From positions 248,001 through 312,000 of the forward strand of contig JAMPAI010000002.1 in NCBI GenBank assembly GCA_023667315.1: 64,000 nucleotides of DNA, given 5' to 3'. Positions 38,880 to 48,651 of this stretch are shown piece by piece. How positions within the stretch are numbered: the stretch's first letter is position 1; each line of letters opens with the position of its first letter. Below the pieces are notes generated by a model that was not told where the DNA came from, ran no database searches, and saw nothing but the letters and a program-made list of their open reading frames with translations. Source of the stretch: Ruminococcus flavefaciens (GTDB taxonomy: Bacteria > Bacteroidota > Bacteroidia > Bacteroidales > P3). The position numbers and the translations under genes were made by a program.

Positions 38880-40397
38880 TTACTTTAATTTTTCGGCGAT
38901 GTAGGCGGGAATCTCCCGGATGGAGATGCGTTCCTGCCTCATCGTGTCGCGTTCGCGCACCGTAACCGTGTCGTCGCTCATCGTGTCGGTATCCACCGTT
39001 ACGCAGAAAGGCGTTCCTATGGCGTCCTGACGGCGGTAGCGGCGGCCGATGGCATCTTTCTCGTCGTACTGGCACATAAAGAGCGGCTGCAGGTTCTGCA
39101 AGATCTCGCGCGCCTTTTCGGGCATACCGTCTTTCTTCACCAAGGGCAGGATGGCCACCTTGTAGGGCGCTATCTTGGCGGGAATCTTCATCACCACGCG
39201 TTCGCTGCCGTCTTCGAGCTTTTCTTCGGTATAGGCCTGGCTCATCACGGCAAGGCACATGCGGTCGAGGCCGATGGAGGTCTCCACCACGTAAGGCACG
39301 TAGCTTTCGTTGCGCTCGCTGTCGAAGTACTGCAACTTCTTGCCGCTGAACTCCTGATGGCGGCTCAGGTCGTAGTTGGTACGCGAGTGGATGCCTTCCA
39401 GTTCCTTGAATCCGAACATGAAGTTGAACTCGATGTCGGTGGCGGCGTTGGCGTAGTGCGCCAGTTTCTCGTGGTCGTGGAAGCGGTAGTTCTCGGCCGG
39501 CATGCCCAGGCTCAGGTGCCAGCGCATGCGTTCCTTCTTCCAGTATTCGAACCATTCCATCTCGGTGCCGGGGGCGCAGAAAAACTGCATTTCCATCTGT
39601 TCGAACTCGCGCATGCGGAAAATGAACTGGCGTGCCACGATCTCGTTGCGGAAGGCCTTCCCCGTCTGGGCGATGCCGAAGGGGACCTTCATGCGGCCGG
39701 TCTTCTGCACGTTGAGGAAATTCACGAAGATGCCCTGCGCCGTTTCGGGACGCAGGTAGATGGTGTTGGCCTCGTCGCTCACCGAACCCACCTTGGTGGA
39801 GAACATCAGGTTGAACTGGCGGATCTCCGTCCAGTTGCGCGTTCCCGAAATGGGGCACACGATTTCCAGTTCCTCAATCAATTTCTTGAGGTCGGCCAGG
39901 TCGTTCACCTCCAGGTCGTGGTTCATGCGGTGGGTGATGTCGGCTATCTTCCGGCTGTGTTCCAGCACGCGGGGATTGGTGGAAAGGAACTGCTGCCTGT
40001 CGAAAGCATCGCCGAAACGCCTGGCGGCCTTTTCCACTTCCTTGTCGATCTTGGCCTCCAGCTTGGCGCAGTAATCCTCAATCAACACGTCGGCACGGTA
40101 ACGCTTCTTGGAATCCTTGTTGTCGATCATGGGGTCGTTGAACGCATCCACGTGGCCCGAAGCCTTCCAGATGGTGGGGTGCATGAAGATGCCCGAATCA
40201 ATGCCCACGATGTTCTCGTGCATCTGCACCATCGATTTCCACCAATAGTCGCGGATATTCTTCTTGAGTTCGGCTCCGTACTGGGCGTAGTCGTAAACGG
40301 CGGCCATCCCGTCGTAAATCTCGCTCGAGGGAAAGATAAACCCATACTCTTTGGCGTGGGAAACCAGTTTCTTGAATTGTTCTTCGTGATTTGCCAT
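38880..40397 (-). CDS. glyS: Glycine-tRNA ligase, eukaryote/archaeal-type homodimer
   Basis: The 505-residue class II synthetase starts at MANHEEQFKKLVSHAKEYGF, giving the family N-terminus; the extended frame upstream crosses a terminator. Motif 2 is in FRNEIVARQFIFRMREFEQM and motif 3 at GLDRMCLAV. The C-terminal anticodon-binding domain begins near 400 (IAPYKVAILPLVKKDGMPEK). It charges tRNA-Gly and is of the alpha2 type, not the alpha2-beta2 type of E. coli. First gene of an operon with yciH and dgt. Confidence 0.95.
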   Translation of the reverse strand: MANHEEQFKKLVSHAKEYGFIFPSSEIYDGMAAVYDYAQYGAELKKNIRDYWWKSMVQMHENIVGIDSGIFMHPTIWKASGHVDAFNDPMIDNKDSKKRYRADVLIEDYCAKLEAKIDKEVEKAARRFGDAFDRQQFLSTNPRVLEHSRKIADITHRMNHDLEVNDLADLKKLIEELEIVCPISGTRNWTEIRQFNLMFSTKVGSVSDEANTIYLRPETAQGIFVNFLNVQKTGRMKVPFGIAQTGKAFRNEIVARQFIFRMREFEQMEMQFFCAPGTEMEWFEYWKKERMRWHLSLGMPAENYRFHDHEKLAHYANAATDIEFNFMFGFKELEGIHSRTNYDLSRHQEFSGKKLQYFDSERNESYVPYVVETSIGLDRMCLAVMSQAYTEEKLEDGSERVVMKIPAKIAPYKVAILPLVKKDGMPEKAREILQNLQPLFMCQYDEKDAIGRRYRRQDAIGTPFCVTVDTDTMSDDTVTVRERDTMRQERISIREIPAYIAEKLK

Positions 40398-40413
40398 TGT
40401 TCTAATGTTATTC

Positions 40414-40448
40414 AAAAATGCCCGACAACACAAGCGGTTGCCGGGCAT
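40414..40448 (-). terminator. Intrinsic terminator after etfA
   Basis: On the minus strand ATGCCCGGCAAC pairs with GTTGTCGGGCAT, followed by TTTTTG. It ends the acd-etfB-etfA transcript before glyS. Confidence 0.8.
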
Positions 40449-40471
40449 CACTTAGAAAAAACCTTTACGGT

Positions 40472-41482
40472 TTACTTGGACTGTTCCTTCTTCAGTCTTT
40501 CCACCAAGGCGGGAACCACCTTGTGGAGGTCGGCCACGATACCCATGTCGGCCACTTCGAAGATAGGCGCGTACTTGTCTTTGTTCACGGCAATGATGTA
40601 TTCCGAATTTTCCATACCGGCCAAGTGCTGGATGGCGCCGGAGATACCCATGGCGAAATACAGGTCGGGACGAACCGTCTTACCGGTCTGACCCACCTGA
40701 CGGCTGTGGTCCATAACGCCGGCATCCACCATGGCGCGCGAGGTGGAAACCTCGCCGCCGATGCAGTCGGCCAGCTTCTGCAAGGTGGCGAAACCTTCCT
40801 TGTTGCTTACGCCACGACCGCCCGAAACCAAAATCTTGGCCTTGGTGATGTCCACACTGCCCTTGTCTTCCTTCACCACCTGCTTTACCTTCACACGGGC
40901 AATCTTTTCGCGGTTGAAGTTTACCGTAATCGTTTCGATCTCGCCCTTGCGGCTGGCATCGGCTTCGCGGGCCGACATAACGCCGGGACGGACGGTACTC
41001 ATCTGCGGACGGTGGTTGGGGCACATGATGGTGGCCATCAGGTTTCCGCCGAAAGCGGGACGGGTCATCATCAATCCCTTGGTTTCCTCGTCGATGTCGA
41101 GCTTGGTGCAGTCGGCGGTGAGGCCGGTGGACAGACGGGCCGAAACACGGGGGCCGAGGTCGCGGCCAATCGTGGTGGCACCCAAGAGGATGATGCCGGG
41201 CTTCTTCTGTTCCACAATCGAGACGATGGCCTGCGCGTAGGCTTCGGTGGTGTAGAGTTCAAGGTCTTTGTCATCTACCACCAGCACGCGGTCGGCACCG
41301 TGCGCTATCAAGTCCTTGGCCTGATCCTTGAAGCCGCAGCCAATCAACATGGCGCATACTTCCTGACCCAAGGTGTCGGCCAAATCGCGGGCTTTGCCAA
41401 GAAGTTCGAAAGCCACGCTCTGGATTTTGCCTTCGCGCTGTTCGGCGAAAACAAAAACGTTCTTATATGCTGCAATATCCAT
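40472..41482 (-). CDS. etfA: Electron transfer flavoprotein alpha subunit
   Basis: The 336-residue subunit holds the FAD. The signature of the C-terminal FAD domain is clear: ILVSGGRGVSNKEGFATLQ near residue 215, VGQTGKTVRPDLYFAMGISG near 265, and AVNKDKYAPIFEVADMGIV near the end. It carries electrons from the acyl-CoA dehydrogenase encoded two genes upstream. It follows etfB by 13 bp and is closed by an intrinsic terminator. In anaerobes such acd-etf units can work in either direction and sometimes bifurcate electrons; sequence inspection does not decide this. Confidence 0.95.
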   Translation of the reverse strand: MDIAAYKNVFVFAEQREGKIQSVAFELLGKARDLADTLGQEVCAMLIGCGFKDQAKDLIAHGADRVLVVDDKDLELYTTEAYAQAIVSIVEQKKPGIILLGATTIGRDLGPRVSARLSTGLTADCTKLDIDEETKGLMMTRPAFGGNLMATIMCPNHRPQMSTVRPGVMSAREADASRKGEIETITVNFNREKIARVKVKQVVKEDKGSVDITKAKILVSGGRGVSNKEGFATLQKLADCIGGEVSTSRAMVDAGVMDHSRQVGQTGKTVRPDLYFAMGISGAIQHLAGMENSEYIIAVNKDKYAPIFEVADMGIVADLHKVVPALVERLKKEQSK

Positions 41483-41495
41483 TTTCGTGATGTTT

Positions 41496-42278
41496 TTAGA
41501 TAATGTGACGTTCTTTTAACTTATTGACAATAAGCTCGGCGGCTTCGGCGGCATCCACTTCGTGAACTTCACCCTTGCCTTTGAGTTGCTTGCCGAACGA
41601 TTTCTTAACCTTGGTGGGCGAGCCGTTGAGGCCGAGGGTGGCGGGATCGGCGCCTACCGAGGCGGCCGTCCAGATTTCCACTTCCTTGTCGAAAGCCTTC
41701 ACGATGCCGCTCACGGTCATGTAGCGGGCCTTGTTGGCCGAAGCCAGCACGGTGAGCAGGCAAGGGGTTTCCACTTCCAGAATCTGATAGCCTTCTTCAG
41801 TCTGCTTGCGTACTTCCAAGGTCTTCTTGCCGTCGAACTTCAAGCCTTCCACATAGCTTACCTGCGGCAGGTCGAGCAATTCGGCAGTTTCGGGACCCAC
41901 TTGCGCGGTGTCGCCGTCGATAGCCTGACGGCCTGCGATAATCAAATCGTAGTCGATTTTCTTCAAGGCTGCCGAAAGGGCGTGGCTCGTGGCCAAGGTG
42001 TCGGCACCGGCAAAGGCGCGGTCGGTAAGCAGGATGGCGCGGTCGGCACCCATGGCGAAGGCTTCGCGCAGGATGGCGTCGGCTTGCGGAGGTCCCATCG
42101 TGATGACGGTGACGTGGGCGCCGTACTGGTCCTTCAATTGAAGGGCGAATTCCAGACCGCCCTTGTCGTCGGGGTTCATGATGCTGGGAACACCGTCGCG
42201 GATAAGCGTGCCCTTAACCGGATCAAGCTTGATTTCGGTCGTGTCCGGCACTTGTTTGATACAAACTACAATATTCAT
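41496..42278 (-). CDS. etfB: Electron transfer flavoprotein beta subunit
   Basis: A 260-residue subunit with the family start MNIVVCIKQVPDTTEIKLDP and the ETF-beta signature LIIAGRQAIDGDTAQVGPET near residue 115. The AMP/FAD-binding domain pairs with EtfA. It is the middle gene of acd-etfB-etfA, 30 bp after acd and 13 bp before etfA. The arrangement implies a dedicated electron acceptor for the dehydrogenase. Confidence 0.95.
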   Translation of the reverse strand: MNIVVCIKQVPDTTEIKLDPVKGTLIRDGVPSIMNPDDKGGLEFALQLKDQYGAHVTVITMGPPQADAILREAFAMGADRAILLTDRAFAGADTLATSHALSAALKKIDYDLIIAGRQAIDGDTAQVGPETAELLDLPQVSYVEGLKFDGKKTLEVRKQTEEGYQILEVETPCLLTVLASANKARYMTVSGIVKAFDKEVEIWTAASVGADPATLGLNGSPTKVKKSFGKQLKGKGEVHEVDAAEAAELIVNKLKERHII

Positions 42279-42308
42279 GGTTGTTTCTTTTTTTGAGTGA
42301 GGGTTCGA

Positions 42309-43448
42309 CTATTTGAACAGTTTGCCGGCGATAACCATACGCTGAACTTCGGAAGTTCCTTCGTAGATTTCGGTAATCTTGGCGTCGCGCATCATCCTTT
42401 CCACCGGATATTCGCGCGTGTAGCCGTAACCGCCGTGGAACTGAACGGCCTTGGTGGTCACTTCCATCGCGGTTTCGGCGGCGAACAACTTGGCCATGGC
42501 CGCGTCTTTTGAGAAGTCCACATGCAGGTCTTTCTTGTAGGCCGCACTGCGAACCAGCAGACGGGCAGCCTGAACCTTGGTCTCGAGGTCGGCCATCTGG
42601 AACTGGGTGTTCTGGAACTTGGCCAACGACTTGCCGAACTGCTTGCGTTCCTTGGTGTACTTGACGGTTTCGTCCATCGCGCCCTGGGCGATACCCAAAG
42701 CCTGCGAGGCCACACCGATACGGCCGCCATCGAGGGTCATCATGGCCACCTTGAAGCCGCCGCCCACCTTACCCAAGACGTTTTCTTTGGGAACGCGAAC
42801 GTTTTCGAAAATCAACTCGGCGGTGGCGCTGCCGCGGATACCCATCTTCAACTCTTTCTTGCCGATGCTGAAGCCAGGCATGTCGCGGGTAACGATAAAG
42901 GCGGTGATACCCTTTACGCCCTGGCTCTTGTCGGTCATCGCGAAAACGATGAACACGTGGGCGTAGTTGGCGTTGGTGATGAAGATCTTGGTTCCGTTGA
43001 GAATGTAGCTGTCTCCGTCTTCAACCGCCATGGTCTGCTGACAGGCGGCGTCGGTACCGGCACCGGGTTCGGTAAGGCCGAAAGCGCCGAGCCATTCACC
43101 GCTGGCCAGCTTGGGCAGGTATTTCTTTTTCTGTTCTTCGGTACCGTGTTCCATGATGGGCGCGCAGCAAAGCGAAGTGTGGGCCGAAACCACGATGCCC
43201 GTGGTGGCGCAGGCGCGCGAAAGTTCTTCCACGCACATGCTGTACATCTGGTTGGTGGAACCCGCACCGCCGTATTCAACGGGAACGGGGATACCCAAAA
43301 GGCCCAACTTGGCCATCTTGGCGACGGTTTCTTCAGGAAATCTTTCCTGCTCGTCAACTTCGGCAGCCAACGGCTTCACTTCCTTTTCCGCAAATTCCCT
43401 AATCATCTGCAAGAAGAGGGTTTCTTGTTTTGTGAGACTGAAATCCAT
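42309..43448 (-). CDS. Short-chain acyl-CoA dehydrogenase (butyryl-CoA dehydrogenase type)
   Basis: The 379-residue flavoenzyme has the two family signatures GAFGLTEPGAGTDAACQQT (about residue 125) and QFHGGYGYTREYPVERMMRD (about 340). The catalytic base Glu lies in AKITEIYEGTSEVQR. This glutamate position is that of short-chain (butyryl) enzymes. It interconverts an acyl-CoA and its enoyl-CoA with EtfAB as redox partner. With fumarate reductase and the methylmalonyl-CoA enzymes nearby, it fits a fermentative anaerobe. Two inverted-orientation units of the promoter-bearing repeat lie upstream, with -7 boxes aimed at it. Confidence 0.92.
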   Translation of the reverse strand: MDFSLTKQETLFLQMIREFAEKEVKPLAAEVDEQERFPEETVAKMAKLGLLGIPVPVEYGGAGSTNQMYSMCVEELSRACATTGIVVSAHTSLCCAPIMEHGTEEQKKKYLPKLASGEWLGAFGLTEPGAGTDAACQQTMAVEDGDSYILNGTKIFITNANYAHVFIVFAMTDKSQGVKGITAFIVTRDMPGFSIGKKELKMGIRGSATAELIFENVRVPKENVLGKVGGGFKVAMMTLDGGRIGVASQALGIAQGAMDETVKYTKERKQFGKSLAKFQNTQFQMADLETKVQAARLLVRSAAYKKDLHVDFSKDAAMAKLFAAETAMEVTTKAVQFHGGYGYTREYPVERMMRDAKITEIYEGTSEVQRMVIAGKLFK

Positions 43449-43509
43449 GTTAATATGCTGTTAAATGTTTATTTTGCGTTGCTTTGATGCCCAAAACACA
43501 TAGGCTTTG

Positions 43510-43630
43510 CCCTCGGCCTACCCGTATCTTGGACAAAGTGTCAAAGATACGGTTAAGCCGAGAGCAATGCCAAATAACTTTATTTGAGCATTGCCGAGGC
43601 GGAGTATCTTGGACAAAGTGTCAAAGATAC
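43510..43630 (-). repeat. Promoter-bearing palindromic repeat, two -7 boxes, upstream of acd
   Basis: On the minus strand the order is TATCTTTG (43622-43629), a GACACTTTGTC hairpin closing with CCAAGATAC, arm CCGCCTCGGCA, a 25-base core unlike the other copies, arm TGCTCTCGGCTTAACC and a second TATCTTTG (43542-43549). The last box is about 94 bp before the acd start codon. The remaining part of the 43449-43759 gap holds nothing else I recognise. Confidence 0.75.
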
Positions 43631-43759
43631 AAAAAAATGGGGATTCGGAGAATGGGGCGGGTCGGGAAAAAACAATCTACTTACTTCGTGAACATGGAGT
43701 GAGGCCCAAATAACCTCTTAGCCGGATAGGCCTCCCCATGAAGCAATACGGGATGTAGA

Positions 43760-44830
43760 CTATAAATGCACGAAATGGCATTTTTGGCAAAAAACATGCG
43801 GCTGTCCGGAAATCCACGATTGGCGGAATCTTTTGGCGGAACCGCTGTTCAGTACATCCATTACAGAGGCCTCCGAAACATTGCCGAAAGAAAATTCTTT
43901 CGAGAAAGGTTTGGCACAGCAAGGCGGGATTTCTCCGTCGTGGTTTATCTGGTAATGATTCCACATCAAAGGGCATTTCCTTATGCCCGGATTGCCGGGA
44001 AAATCCAAGCCGGTAACCTCTACTTCGGGATGCTTCTGTGCCATTGTTTTTGTAGCAGAAAGAATCTCCTTGAAGTCCTCCGAGGCGAAAAAACGGTAAT
44101 ATTCGATGGACTCCCGGGTTACGCTTGCCAGATTGAAATAAGTGAAGTTCACGAACCTTACCCCGTGCCCGGCGGCAAATTCAATGACATGCGGCATGGC
44201 CGCGCAGTTCAGTTTGGTTATCACCATATTGAACATCACATCCAATTTATGGGCAATGGCCAAGGGCATCAGGGCGGAGATGTTCCGTTCCAACATTTCA
44301 AAGCTTGCACCATGCCGTATGGTTTCGTAGGTTGCGCCCACCCCGTCGGTAGAAATCTGCACGGTGTCGATAAAGGGAAGGACCGGCGTGATTTTTTCAA
44401 TAAAATCGGGAATGTTCGCGTTGGTGGAAATAAAGGTGACAATGCTTTTCTTCTTGCTTTTGATGTATCGGGCCACTTCTTGTAATGTAGGGGCAAAAAG
44501 TGTTTCCCCCATACCTGTAAGTCCGATGGATTGCAGGTAGGGATAGCATTCGTCAATGATTTTATACGCCAAAGAAAGATTCATATTTCCGATAGACATT
44601 TCTTTACCGTAATCGTATTCGCGGGGACAGGTTATGCAATGAAGGTTGCATTTGTTTGTGAGCTCAAGCATCAAGGTAGTAGGGAATGGCAGATCCTTGT
44701 TTGCATCCCGATGACGGGAAAACCGGATCTGTCGCGATAGATTCCGGATAAAACGGACAGTGTCCCTATTCCACGAGGTTTGCCGAATGAGATGTATGAC
44801 CCTACCTAATTTTCGCTTTGTCAGTTTCAT
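43760..44830 (-). CDS. Radical SAM protein with SPASM domain
   Basis: The 356-residue enzyme begins MKLTKRKLGRVIHLIRQTSW; an ATG seven codons earlier is possible. The radical SAM cluster motif CNLHCITC (CxxxCxxC) is near residue 72. The C-terminal SPASM region has cysteines in IRKCPLMW, IPPCCAKPFS and HVFCQKCHFVH, which would bind an auxiliary iron-sulfur cluster. Such enzymes modify peptides or act in cofactor and cell-surface biosynthesis. There is no precursor peptide gene that I can recognise nearby, so the substrate is open. It lies alone between the acd operon and the CRISPR array. Confidence 0.85.
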   Translation of the reverse strand: MKLTKRKLGRVIHLIRQTSWNRDTVRFIRNLSRQIRFSRHRDANKDLPFPTTLMLELTNKCNLHCITCPREYDYGKEMSIGNMNLSLAYKIIDECYPYLQSIGLTGMGETLFAPTLQEVARYIKSKKKSIVTFISTNANIPDFIEKITPVLPFIDTVQISTDGVGATYETIRHGASFEMLERNISALMPLAIAHKLDVMFNMVITKLNCAAMPHVIEFAAGHGVRFVNFTYFNLASVTRESIEYYRFFASEDFKEILSATKTMAQKHPEVEVTGLDFPGNPGIRKCPLMWNHYQINHDGEIPPCCAKPFSKEFSFGNVSEASVMDVLNSGSAKRFRQSWISGQPHVFCQKCHFVHL

Positions 44831-44850
44831 TTTGAATGGTTTTGCTCCCA

Positions 44851-44911
44851 AAGGTTATTGCTTGCTTTGGTTTTGCCAAGGCAGAATTTCTTGGAAAATT
44901 GTTAAAGATAC
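44851..44911 (-). repeat. Degenerate copy of the promoter-bearing repeat
   Basis: On the minus strand GTATCTTTAACAATTTTCC, then TGCCTTGGCAAAACC and AAGCAAGC resemble the repeat family, but both arms have decayed and the -7 box has lost its G (TATCTTTA). It lies just upstream of the radical SAM gene in the same orientation as the other copies. Confidence 0.45.
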
Positions 44912-45101
44912 AAAAAAATCACGACACCTACCACACAGCGGCCACCTTGCGGATTTGCTTGAACCTGACCATCAACTTACGGTTCTTGCGCGCCACCTGC
45001 ATATTATAGCGGGTCTGCATGTTGAAAAAATTATTTTTTTCACCTATATTATAATCTTAATGTATATAATATAATTTATTACAACACTTTCATCACCCGA
45101 A

Positions 45102-48100
45102 ATATCCAATAACCTAAGTTCGACTCAGACACGATGAGAAAATCATGGCGATAGCGGGTGAGTTGTTTCAATTCTAACAAGTTCGATTTAGACAGCCGTT
45201 TGAAGCCCGGTGCCGTGAATGGAACTACATTTCAATTCTAACAAGTTCGATTTAGACCATCGTGCGCTGCGCCTCCATCACCGAGTTCCCCAGTTTCAAT
45301 TCTAACAAGTTCGATTCAGACTGGCTGTGCGCATGCGACACGGAGCCGAGGGCTAGTTTCAATTCTAACAAGTTCGATTCAGACGGCAGCGCGCAGCCGG
45401 GGGTTGCCGATCTTTCGGCGTTTCAATTCTAACAAGTTCGATTCAGACTGAGCGAGTATGTGTGCAAGAGGCCGATATCACTCGTTTCAATTCTAACAAG
45501 TTCGATTCAGACGCCCCACCTCGGCCACACGCTCGTGACCGTACGCGTGTTTCAATTCTAACAAGTTCGATTCAGACTGCGCAGCGAGGCGCGGAAGCGG
45601 TAGATGTTGCATCGTTTCAATTCTAACAAGTTCGATTCAGACGGGCTTGTAGCTGCGGGCGTTCATCTTGTACTTGCGTTTCAATTCTAACAAGTTCGAT
45701 TCAGACTGCGGGGCTGGAAATAATCGCCCTCGTAGAGGATCACGTTTCAATTCTAACAAGTTCGATTCAGACGCGAACGGCACCCCGTGCCGCTCCAGCT
45801 CCAGCCTCGTTTCAATTCTAACAAGTTCGATTCAGACTGCCGTTCTCGCTTTCGGTTAAGCATTTCTTGACGGTTTCAATTCTAACAAGTTCGATTCAGA
45901 CTTTTCTTTCCCCAACGCGCCAAAGCGGCCGATTTGTTTCAATTCTAACAAGTTCGATTCAGACTCTGCTCCTCGTCCATATTCAGCAGGGCGTCCAGCT
46001 GTTTCAATTCTAACAAGTTCGATTCAGACGGTTCGTCGATGTAGTAGGGATCCATTTCGTTATGTTTCAATTCTAACAAGTTCGATTCAGACCAGTGCCC
46101 GCAGCCGCCCCCGGCATTGCTTCGGGTGTTTCAATTCTAACAAGTTCGATTCAGACCGGCAGGAGGGTCACCGGCTCCCGCTCGGCCAGCTTGTTTCAAT
46201 TCTAACAAGTTCGATTCAGACGGATCCCCAGGTCGGTGTTGTCGCGGTTGTTGTCCGGTTTCAATTCTAACAAGTTCGATTCAGACCGCCCGTGTTCAGC
46301 TTCACGACCATGAAGTCCTCGGTTTCAATTCTAACAAGTTCGATTCAGACTCCATGTGTCGTCCGGCAATACAATGTCTTTGAAGCAGTTTCAATTCTAA
46401 CAAGTTCGATTCAGACCGTTTGACTTGATCCTCATCGTTATTTTAGTTCTCAGTTTCAATTCTAACAAGTTCGATTCAGACGGTGATACGGAATGCCAGT
46501 GTGCCGACACTCGTATGTTTCAATTCTAACAAGTTCGATTCAGACAAAGCAGGACGAAGAGGTATGGATGCCCATGATCGGGTTTCAATTCTAACAAGTT
46601 CGATTCAGACTTGATATTTCGTTTGCCCTGCCTGCAGTTACACGCCAGTTTCAATTCTAACAAGTTCGATTCAGACGAAGCCCAGCGCGGTCAGCAGCGC
46701 GGCGAACATCGTTTCAATTCTAACAAGTTCGATTCAGACGGAGGCCAGCACGGACCTAATGAACGCTCAAGGTAAAGTTTCAATTCTAACAAGTTCGATT
46801 CAGACAAAACTACCAGTTTTGGGGAGGAATAGTCCACGATGGTTTCAATTCTAACAAGTTCGATTCAGACAGAAAAATTGCTGTAAATGGCGCAATAAAT
46901 GCGCATTAGTTTCAATTCTAACAAGTTCGATTCAGACGCGATGACGCCCACTATCGCGGCCAGGGTGAGCACGATGTTTCAATTCTAACAAGTTCGATTC
47001 AGACGAAACTTTACAACATCGAGCCGCGAATCAATGAGGATGTTTCAATTCTAACAAGTTCGATTCAGACTGTTTCCTTCCGCCATCTCTCGAGGAACCT
47101 TCTTAGTTTCAATTCTAACAAGTTCGATTCAGACAGGCTCACGAGCGGGTTGCCGAAATCCGTCACGCGTTTCAATTCTAACAAGTTCGATTCAGACGCG
47201 AAGGCCTTCTGCACGTAGGTCGATTTGACCTTCGTTTCAATTCTAACAAGTTCGATTCAGACGGAGCCGTTGTTTTTTGTCAACGTGATTTTGTAGCTGG
47301 TTTCAATTCTAACAAGTTCGATTCAGACTCCAGGATCGCCCGCACCCGCCTGTTGAGGGGCACGGGTTTCAATTCTAACAAGTTCGATTCAGACGGTGTA
47401 GCGGAAATCCACCACCAGAAGCACGATCAGTTTCAATTCTAACAAGTTCGATTCAGACTGATACGGAATGCCAGTGTGCCGGCACTCGTACTACGTTTCA
47501 ATTCTAACAAGTTCGATTCAGACCGCACAAGCGGCCGCCCTTAATGCCGGGCTTACATGGTTTCAATTCTAACAAGTTCGATTCAGACTTGCATAAGGTC
47601 TTCAAATCCTATTCCGTCTAGTGCGTTTCAATTCTAACAAGTTCGATTCAGACCCACCATCGGCGAGGTGGCGATCGCGGCCATCTCCTGTTTCAATTCT
47701 AACAAGTTCGATTCAGACAATATCCACTCCTTGATGATGTCCACGAAGCCGAAGTTTCAATTCTAACAAGTTCGATTCAGACGCTGCGCGGCCAGCGCCT
47801 CCCGCTGGTCGTTCTCGAGTTTCAATTCTAACAAGTTCGATTCAGACGGCTTCCGCATCGAGTGCAAAAGTGCAGTTGCTCGTTTCAATTCTAACAAGTT
47901 CGATTCAGACCTCCACCGGCAGCGTGACCGTCACCGTCTGGTACGTTTCAATTCTAACAAGTTCGATTCAGACCGTCGTCGTACTCGAATACGGGCGCCA
48001 GCGTGGAGTTTCAATTCTAACAAGTTCGATTCAGACCGCAGCGTGACCATCACCGGCTGGCAGATGCCGCTGTTTCAATTCTAACAAGTTCGATTCAGAC

Positions 48101-48164
48101 TCTTGCCGGTAGTGAACTATAACACCTCTAACGGAGTTTCAATTCTAACAAGTTCGATTCAGAC
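45102..48164 (-). CRISPR. CRISPR array, 47 repeats of 29 bp plus one decayed terminal repeat
   Basis: Canonical repeats run from 45165 to 48164, 47 copies starting GTTTCAATTCTAACAAG on the plus strand, separated by spacers of 33-38 bp. Read on the minus strand the repeat ends in ATTGAAAC, the usual 5' handle of type I crRNAs, so I take transcription to be leftwards. This agrees with the left end being old: repeats 1 and 2 (45165, 45229) carry GATTTAGAC instead of GATTCAGAC, repeat 2 also has a changed first base, and 45102-45130 is a repeat whose 5' half has decayed while AAGTTCGACTCAGAC persists. Repeats at the right end are perfect and lie next to a leader with a -7 box. Two spacer pairs (46482/47459 and 47911/48037) are near-duplicates. 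Confidence 0.97.
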
Positions 48165-48238
48165 TTCAAATCTTGACGGTATTTTGCTTTCGTTTTCAAT
48201 GATTTGAGGATGCAAAAATAATTTTATTTCGTTTAAAA
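48165..48238 (-). promoter_or_regulatory. CRISPR leader with -7 box (TATTTTTG at 48213-48220)
   Basis: An AT-rich stretch directly beside the youngest repeat. On the minus strand TATTTTTGCATCC is a consensus -7 box, 48 bp before the first repeat, so pre-crRNA would begin close to 48206. The same TTTGCATC sequence occurs in the cas6 promoter. Confidence 0.65.
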
Positions 48239-48284
48239 AAGTGTCGATGGCCGAAGATGGAAAAATGCCCGGCCATCGACACTT
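48239..48284 (-). terminator. Intrinsic terminator of the cas operon
   Basis: AAGTGTCGATGGCCG and CGGCCATCGACACTT form a perfect 15-bp stem with a 16-base loop. On the minus strand it is followed by TTTTTT. It separates the cas2 end from the array leader, so the array is transcribed on its own. Confidence 0.85.
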
Positions 48285-48387
48285 ATCTTTATCAACCTAT
48301 AAATCAATATGTCAAAGAACTTTTCCGTATTCTTGCCGCCTTCTTTGTCTGCAAGAATAGCTTTGGGGAATCGGCACCGACAGAATT

Positions 48388-48651
48388 TTATAGAAACTGA
48401 TCGATGGAAGCCCGCTCCTTTCCTATGATTTCCTTGGATGTAAAGATATCCGACTTGCTTTTGAAAAGAATGATACTGTCGGTCGCCTCATCCATGAAAT
48501 CCTTCGCCAAATATAACATTTCCTTAAGTTTCACCTCCGATATCTCACCTTCGAACACAGAATTCTGTATCCAGTTCAGGTAACGGCGACACAGTTTAAG
48601 CATCTTGCCTACCCTTTTCTCTCCAAAATCATAGACCAGCACCACGTACAT
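48388..48651 (-). CDS. cas2: CRISPR adaptation endonuclease Cas2
   Basis: An 87-residue protein. ATG at 48651 ([20 protein letters not shown]) overlaps the cas1 stop as TGATG; the earlier in-frame codons are TTG and GTG. The ferredoxin-like fold with Asp in VYDFGEKR and the segment RRYLNWIQNSVFEGEIS are typical. With Cas1 it forms the integrase that inserts new spacers. Last gene of the cas operon. Confidence 0.93.
   Translation of the reverse strand: MYVVLVYDFGEKRVGKMLKLCRRYLNWIQNSVFEGEISEVKLKEMLYLAKDFMDEATDSIILFKSKSDIFTSKEIIGKERASIDQFL

Noticed and set aside
38836..39858. Long N-terminal extension of the SUI1 gene
   Set aside because: It is a shifted reading of glyS; the SUI1 protein is complete from the ATG at 38835.
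45668..45859. 63-codon frame in the CRISPR array
   Set aside because: It consists of repeats and spacers only.
45102..48164. Plus-strand transcription of the CRISPR array
   Set aside because: The ATTGAAAC handle, the leader with its -7 box, and the decayed left end all indicate minus-strand transcription.
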